11,381 nt of DNA from Acidimicrobiaceae bacterium (GTDB taxonomy: Bacteria > Actinomycetota > Acidimicrobiia > Acidimicrobiales > Acidimicrobiaceae), in NCBI GenBank assembly GCA_013044415.1, contig JABEUO010000057.1:1-11381 (forward strand). Reading direction: 5' to 3'. The notes below the pieces were generated by a model, which saw only the letters and a program-made list of their open reading frames with translations, ran no database searches and was not told the DNA's origin. Position numbers and translations under genes: made by a program. Below, piece by piece: positions 7,174 to 11,381 of this stretch (its first letter is position 1; every line of letters begins with the position of its first letter).

Positions 7174-8241
7174 CTAAAGTTCCCTTTGTAGGGGGGGTAT
7201 GAAGCTGGCCAGTGCGGCTAAATTCTGCACCTTCGCCGATTGGAAGCTGTACTTTTCGAGCTGTATGTCCGCTCCAAGTTTGCATTTTGCACGAACCTGC
7301 GGGTCATTCAGCAAGATCCAGGCGGCGGCGGCGAACTGAAATGGTGACTTCTCCTTGAGCAGTACTCCACCATCTCCAACGGTCTCAGGAATTGCACCGG
7401 AGGCGTAGGCAAGTACCGGCAGACGGTAGCGCATGGCCTCGATGATTGGAAAGCAGAAACCTTCGTGGTCGGATGCGGACACGAACAGGTCGGCGTCGTG
7501 ATAGTAGCCTGCGAGTTCCTCGTCCGTTACCGCTCCGGCGAACGACACTGAGTCGCCGACCATCAGAGTATCGGCATAGGTTTCCAAGGCCTGAAAATAG
7601 CTCTCAGAGGTCCGCTTGCCTACGAGGATTAACCGAGCATCTTTGTCAAATGTCTTCCTGTATGCCGCCAATGCAGCTATCAGGTCGTGTTGTGCTTTGT
7701 TGGGAAAGATCCTTCCGACAAATAACCAGGTCGCACCGTTCGGGGTGTCCTTGTCTAGCCTCGTTTTCACGTTTTGATGCGGGATCAGCGGCGAGGCGAC
7801 GACTGGCTTTTTAAATCCGAGTTCAACCAGACTACGGGCGTTAAAGCGCGAAACTGCGATAGATCCAAGGGCTACTGCGGAAAGCCTCCCCATCTGGTCA
7901 AGTGCTACAGACGTGGCCATCGAAGCACCAAAATCCCAACTCTGAACTAAGGATGGCGGTGTTATGTTGTGGTAATTAATGATCAGTGGTTCTTTGCGTT
8001 CGGATAATTTGTGCGCCATCGGCGAAAGGGTAGAACCCTGGTAAATGAGCCACCGATTCTTGCTCGGTATGCGATGAAACTTTGAAAACGTTGTAGCTTG
8101 TGATTCAAGACCCGGCTTGATCTCGTCCGCAAAGATCTCTGAGGTCACACCTTGCTCCCTAAGGAGATCCCTCAAAGATAGCGCATGAGCTCCGATTGCG
8201 TCCATTGGTGCGAATGAGGGTACAAACTGATGAATTTCCAT
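7174..8241 (-). CDS. GT4 glycosyltransferase, paralogue A
   Basis: GT-B retaining glycosyltransferase of 355 residues, closely related to the adjacent downstream gene product. Shared landmarks include HQFVPSFAPMDAIGAHALSL (4-23), INYHNITP (88-95), FVGRIFPNKAQ (174-184), the EX7E motif EGFCFPIIE (260-268) and the IPETVGDGGVLL stretch (284-295). The ATG start agrees with the paralogue alignment, though the ribosome binding site is weak. It lies 21 bases after the methyltransferase-like gene and abuts paralogue B with no gap, so all are probably co-transcribed. The C-terminal tail differs from paralogue B. The pair may transfer successive sugars, or one enzyme may extend the chain; sequence alone does not decide. 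Confidence 0.9.
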   Translation of the reverse strand: MEIHQFVPSFAPMDAIGAHALSLRDLLREQGVTSEIFADEIKPGLESQATTFSKFHRIPSKNRWLIYQGSTLSPMAHKLSERKEPLIINYHNITPPSLVQSWDFGASMATSVALDQMGRLSAVALGSIAVSRFNARSLVELGFKKPVVASPLIPHQNVKTRLDKDTPNGATWLFVGRIFPNKAQHDLIAALAAYRKTFDKDARLILVGKRTSESYFQALETYADTLMVGDSVSFAGAVTDEELAGYYHDADLFVSASDHEGFCFPIIEAMRYRLPVLAYASGAIPETVGDGGVLLKEKSPFQFAAAAWILLNDPQVRAKCKLGADIQLEKYSFQSAKVQNLAALASFIPPLQREL

Positions 8242-8262
8242 GGGCTTTCGATTGAGTCCCGG

Positions 8263-9381
8263 TTAATTAGTTAATTTAGTAGCGATGATAATGCGTTCTG
8301 GGAAGGCATTATTGCCTTCTCTGACTTCCAAAGAGAGTTTGGGAGTCACCATGCAGAGTAGTTCTTCCCAGGTCTCTCGGTGCATGAGGTGTCCAGGCGC
8401 AAGATCGATCGCAATTATGGACCGTCTATCTTCAAGTTTCAGTTCGGGACGATGAGTAACTAGCACAATCTTTCCGCCAGCCCCTACCGCAGATGCGGCA
8501 GAATCGATTATCTTCCGTATTTTGCTAATCGATTCGAGTTCATAGTCACCTTGGAGCACTACGCAACTTAGTGATTCAGGCCTTACGTTTTCGAGTTCTT
8601 CCAAGGTGGATGCGAGCCTGACATCCAGACCTCTCTGTTGGAGCTGGTCAAGGAGTGTCTCGTCGGTGTCAATACCGTAGACGTCGGCTCCAGTAGTAAA
8701 TAGTGCGGTAAGTACGTTTGAGGAACAGCAACCCGTGACAATCGAACGTCCTGGTAGGTTGCTTAGTTCCCCGGAAACGTAAGCAGAGGCCTTTTCGCTA
8801 ATTGGGATGGCAATTGAACTACCAACTGCTCTACCTTGGGGTGGAATCCGATTTTCAAGGGTCTTGATCCGGAGATCCATCGCCGCGAGTAGCTGCATCA
8901 GGTTAGCGCTAAAGTTGGTTATCTGCTGGAGGAGGTAGTTCAGATACCATGCCGTTAGCGATCGAATCACCTTTTTTAGCTTTGAAACCCCTCGTCTATT
9001 GGATGCAATTGGGACGTCAATGTCCATAAAGGCGGCCCTATCGGTCGAGCGAAAGAGTGACCTAAAGTCCTCCCTCGATGTCCCGCCACCTTGTGGAACT
9101 AACCTCTCGAAGCTATCTCTGAGGCGCCTTTCGAATGTAGGTGGAAATACACCCGCTCTTCTCTTACGCTCGACCTCTTGAGTAATCCTGGCCTGAATCG
9201 ACTCCTGGAATGGGCTCATTGAACCGTAGTGACTCACTTCGGGTGGTAATGGTGAAGCAATAAAAGTATCAGGATGACCACCCGATGAAATGGACCCGAA
9301 ATCTGTTGATTCCATCTCTGTTACGGATTGGGATTTACTACCGTCCGCTTCGGTCAGCTGGTCTTTGAAGTCTTCTGTCAC
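8263..9381 (-). CDS. Methyltransferase-like protein with long N-terminal extension
   Basis: First gene of the glycosyltransferase operon, 372 residues. The C-terminal part (about 200-370) follows the class I SAM-dependent methyltransferase fold: GRSIVTGCCSSN (211-222) at the motif I position, VYGIDTDE (234-241) with an acidic residue at the end of strand 2, SCVVLQGDYE (272-281) as the motif II region, then VGAGGKIVLVTH (299-310). The usual GxGxG of motif I has become GCCSSN, so SAM binding is uncertain. The N-terminus has a polar, probably disordered segment (1-50), then RRAGVFPP (74-81) and a long helical stretch (131-178) of the kind seen ahead of such domains in actinobacterial glycan clusters. 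The GTG start has AGGAAG about 6 bases upstream. It could methylate or cap the glycan, or act as a scaffold. Confidence 0.75.
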   Translation of the reverse strand: MTEDFKDQLTEADGSKSQSVTEMESTDFGSISSGGHPDTFIASPLPPEVSHYGSMSPFQESIQARITQEVERKRRAGVFPPTFERRLRDSFERLVPQGGGTSREDFRSLFRSTDRAAFMDIDVPIASNRRGVSKLKKVIRSLTAWYLNYLLQQITNFSANLMQLLAAMDLRIKTLENRIPPQGRAVGSSIAIPISEKASAYVSGELSNLPGRSIVTGCCSSNVLTALFTTGADVYGIDTDETLLDQLQQRGLDVRLASTLEELENVRPESLSCVVLQGDYELESISKIRKIIDSAASAVGAGGKIVLVTHRPELKLEDRRSIIAIDLAPGHLMHRETWEELLCMVTPKLSLEVREGNNAFPERIIIATKLTN

Positions 9382-9517
9382 TACTTCTTCCTAGGAGTCG
9401 CCATCTGATCAACAATCCTAGATGGAATGACGGCGGGGTAGTCGGTATGGCAGGTTGACGACAGGTGTCGCTGAGTTAATTTCTCCAAGGCGGCGACCTG
9501 CGATAATTCTTGCTATG

Positions 9518-9546
9518 TTATTAGGGAATATCATGGCGTGAGCCAA
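9518..9546 (-). promoter_or_regulatory. Weak candidate promoter for the glycosyltransferase operon
   Basis: On the minus strand TTGGCT is followed after 17 bases by TAATAA, a sigma-70-like arrangement with good spacing but a poor -10 match. It lies about 140 bases upstream of the methyltransferase-like gene. This is a guess from spacing and location only. Confidence 0.2.
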
Positions 9547-9608
9547 TTGAAATTACACGGCTGCTTGTGATTCAAGATCATGCCTTTTGGTACCGATAGA
9601 ACCAACTG

Positions 9609-9659
9609 CCGGGGAGAATCCTCGGAGGTGCTAAGCGGCCGAGAAGCTTAATTTTCGGC
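9609..9659 (+). promoter_or_regulatory. Two tandem hairpins in the leader of the SpoIID-like gene
   Basis: Stem 1 pairs CCGGGGA (9609-9615) with TCCTCGG (9619-9625) across a GAA loop, with one G-T pair. Stem 2 pairs GCCGAGAA (9638-9645) with TTTTCGGC (9652-9659) across a 6-nt loop, also with one G-T pair. They end about 36 bases before the GTG start. If transcribed they would form part of the 5-prime leader. They do not match any riboswitch I can name with confidence. GGGGAGAATCC loosely recalls the GGGGTGAATCC element of ydaO-type (c-di-AMP) leaders, but the rest of that consensus is not evident. Confidence 0.35.
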
Positions 9660-9695
9660 ACTCGCTGCTCAACTGGCTAGCGAACGGAGTTTCAA

Positions 9696-11381
9696 GTGGG
9701 GCCATCATTTTTGAGGACGCCTAACCATCGGATCCGTCGGGGAAAAAGGGGTGGACTAGGAGTTCTTTTTGGCCTTTTGGCTGCGATAATGACCACCTTT
9801 GGCTGGGTCTTGATCTCTGGCAACTCAGCAGCTAGTGCCGACACTTATCTCACCTTTACCGGGCATGGCTGGGGGCATGGATACGGTGCAGGACAATATG
9901 GGGCACTTGGATACGCAGTAGAGGGCCAGCAAACCTACCAGCAGATCCTGGCACACTATTTCTCTGGTACGACGATTGGCACCACATCGGACCAGATGAT
10001 AAGGGTTGTAATCACCGGTAACGATGGATCAAATATAACGGTGTCGTCGGCCGCGCCTTATTCCGTAGCGGGGCATGCGGTGCCCGCTGGCTATATGGTG
10101 CAGATGGACATCGTCGGAAGCACTTGGAATATACTTCAGTCCACCGCCCCGGCTGCTTGTGGGGTCCAGGCACCGTTGGCGCAGATCGCCAACGTTCCCG
10201 AGTCCCAGGCTACGATAACGCCTTCGGTTGGTGGCTCGGCTAGCGCTATAGATCAGGAAACATATTCGGAGGCGCTGAATCTCTGCCTTCCGTCTGGAAC
10301 CGAAGTCGTACGCGGTCTAGTTCAGGCGGCGGATGTCGCTGGCAGCCAGAGATTAGTAAACGTGTTACCACTGGAGAGCTACGCCAAGGGGGTTGTAGCC
10401 TCTGAAATGCCGGCTTCGTGGGGACAGCTAGGTGCAACGGGGCCTCAGGGGCAACCGTGGGGATTTCAGGCTTTGGAAGCCCAGGCGGTGATGGTCAGGT
10501 CCTACGCCGTGAGCACATTGAATAGATTCGGGTACGCAGACATCTGTGACAGCACCTACTGTCAGGTTTACCTCGGGATGCACAACCCAAGCTCGCCGCT
10601 ATATCAGCTCTATGCGATAGCCGATCAAGCAGTAACGCTGACTGCGGGCCAGGTCGTTGTGAATGGATCGACGGTGGTTGAGACCCAATATTCATCTTCA
10701 ACGGGAGGGTATACGGAAAATGGAGCCTTCCCAGGAGTTGTCGATGCCTACGACGGGATCTGTATTCCGGGGGCTTGCAATCCAAACCACAACTGGACGA
10801 CCCAAGTATCCGAATCCTCTATCCAGGCGGCTTTCCCTCAAATCGGGACACTTACCGGAATCAACGTGGTCTCAAGAAATGGCCTCGGAGACATGGGTGG
10901 GCGAGTAGAACAGATGACCGTGAGTGGTTCGACGGGTTCTGTATCGGTATCCGGAGCTCAGTTTGCGAGCTATTTAGGACTAAATTCCGACTGGTTCGAA
11001 ATTACCGGTCCCATTTCGTTGCAAGGTACCGGACTCAATTCACCTACGACGACCACTCTGCCGCCTCCTCCGCCCGGTTACTGGATAACTTCGCCACAAG
11101 GTGGCGTCTACGCCTTCGGTTCTGCGGCAAACTATGGCTCGGTCTCCTCTGCCGCCCTGCGATCTCCTATAACTTCGTTGCATTCAACTCCAGATGGCAA
11201 GGGGTATTGGCTTATTGACGGATATGGAGACGTCTACGCATTCGGAGACGCGGCTAACCTCGGTTCAACGGCTTCAATCCGCCTCAACAAGCCGATTGTC
11301 GGGATGGCGGCTACTCCAGACGGCAAGGGTTATTGGCTCGTAGCATCGGACGGCGGAGTCTTCTCATTCGGCGATGCCAAG
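9696..11381 (+). CDS. Secreted SpoIID/LytB-domain protein with C-terminal repeats (partial)
   Basis: The frame is open to the window end (562 codons, no stop), so the 3-prime part is missing. The GTG start is chosen for GGAG 6 bases upstream and because it gives a full signal peptide: basic RIRRGKRGG, a hydrophobic core to about residue 43, and cleavage after ASA at residue 48. The mature protein starts with GHGWGHGYGAGQYGALGYA (56-74). The SpoIID/LytB core then follows, with LPLESYAKGVVASEMP (224-239; E237 in the position of the SpoIID catalytic glutamate), ALEAQAVMVRSYAV (259-272) and QYSSSTGG (331-338). SpoIID family members are lytic transglycosylases or amidase partners acting on peptidoglycan outside the cell. 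A Thr/Pro linker (about 450-460) leads into repeats of 42 residues. It is divergent from the glycan operon, so joint function is only suggested by position. Confidence 0.88.
   Translation, partial: MGPSFLRTPNHRIRRGKRGGLGVLFGLLAAIMTTFGWVLISGNSAASADTYLTFTGHGWGHGYGAGQYGALGYAVEGQQTYQQILAHYFSGTTIGTTSDQMIRVVITGNDGSNITVSSAAPYSVAGHAVPAGYMVQMDIVGSTWNILQSTAPAACGVQAPLAQIANVPESQATITPSVGGSASAIDQETYSEALNLCLPSGTEVVRGLVQAADVAGSQRLVNVLPLESYAKGVVASEMPASWGQLGATGPQGQPWGFQALEAQAVMVRSYAVSTLNRFGYADICDSTYCQVYLGMHNPSSPLYQLYAIADQAVTLTAGQVVVNGSTVVETQYSSSTGGYTENGAFPGVVDAYDGICIPGACNPNHNWTTQVSESSIQAAFPQIGTLTGINVVSRNGLGDMGGRVEQMTVSGSTGSVSVSGAQFASYLGLNSDWFEITGPISLQGTGLNSPTTTTLPPPPPGYWITSPQGGVYAFGSAANYGSVSSAALRSPITSLHSTPDGKGYWLIDGYGDVYAFGDAANLGSTASIRLNKPIVGMAATPDGKGYWLVASDGGVFSFGDAK
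11076..11381 (+). repeat. 42-residue (126-bp) tandem coding repeats, cut by window end
   Basis: Two full units (11076-11201 and 11202-11327) and a third partial unit (from 11328) each begin GYW and carry an aromatic-FG motif (VYAFGSA, VYAFGDA, VFSFGDA) about 11 residues in. The full units end TPDGK. The exact 42-codon period and the GYW/FGDA pattern suggest small beta-propeller-like blades or wall-binding modules. DNA between units differs at many third positions, so the repeats are not a recent expansion. The total number of units is unknown. Confidence 0.85.

Larger units (their letters stand above)
9382..9695. other. Divergent intergenic control region
   Basis: This 314-bp gap separates the leftward glycosyltransferase operon from the rightward SpoIID-like gene and must carry both promoters. 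No open frame of useful length has a ribosome binding site. The half nearer the rightward gene contains two consecutive hairpins. No clear consensus promoter is visible for the rightward gene. Confidence 0.6.

Noticed and set aside
9382..9695. c-di-AMP (ydaO-type) riboswitch
   Set aside because: Only a short GGGGAGAATCC stretch resembles it; the other conserved blocks are not seen, so it is reported only as hairpins.
10775..11218. 147-codon plus-strand open frame inside the SpoIID-like gene
   Set aside because: It is a different frame across conserved SpoIID and repeat motifs; composition is unlike a real protein.
1..11381. CRISPR array, tRNA or rRNA genes, prophage or defence genes
   Set aside because: No spaced direct repeats, cloverleaf structures, rRNA segments, integrases or recognisable defence domains were seen. 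The only regular repeats are the coding repeats at the right end.

Overview
The window looks like chromosomal DNA from an actinobacterium, most likely class Acidimicrobiia. By eye the base composition is close to 50% GC, so an Acidithrix- or Ferrithrix-like organism is a better guess than a high-GC relative. This is inference from two things: the C-terminal repeats of the last gene (GYW..-x-DGG-V-FGDA units, which I associate with secreted proteins of Acidimicrobiia) and the actinobacterial style of the glycosyltransferases and methyltransferase. Five of the eight genes use GTG or TTG starts.

Layout. (1) 1-556 holds no supportable gene, only two inverted repeats and broken reading frames. (2) 557-2746 (+) is a tight two-gene operon for an ABC-2 polysaccharide exporter: a Wzm/TagG-type permease and a Wzt/TagH-type ATPase that carries an extra C-terminal beta-sandwich domain. 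(3) 2747-2964 is a convergent intergenic spacer with a perfect hairpin. (4) 9381 down to 2965 (-) reads as a five-gene operon: a methyltransferase-like protein with a long N-terminal extension, two adjacent paralogous GT4 glycosyltransferases, a third and distinct GT4 overlapping by ATGA, and a two-domain GT2 whose first domain looks degenerate. (5) 9382-9695 is a divergent control region with two consecutive hairpins in front of the rightward gene. (6) 9696-11381 (+) is the start of a secreted SpoIID/LytB-domain protein that runs off the window end inside a series of 42-residue repeats.

How the genes fit together. The glycosyltransferases would build a surface glycan in the cytoplasm on a lipid carrier. 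The methyltransferase-like protein may modify or cap it. The Wzm/Wzt pair would move the finished chain across the membrane, with the Wzt C-terminal domain as the candidate glycan-recognising part. The initiating phosphoglycosyltransferase, sugar-nucleotide synthesis genes and ligase are not in the window, so the cluster probably continues beyond it or depends on genes elsewhere. The SpoIID-like protein is extracytoplasmic and probably acts on or binds peptidoglycan. It is next to the cluster, but nothing in the sequence proves a shared pathway.

I see no clearly new multi-gene system. The points most worth checking are the degenerate methyltransferase motif, the degenerate GT2 domain, the GT4 duplication, the possible structured leader of the SpoIID-like gene, and that protein's domain order.
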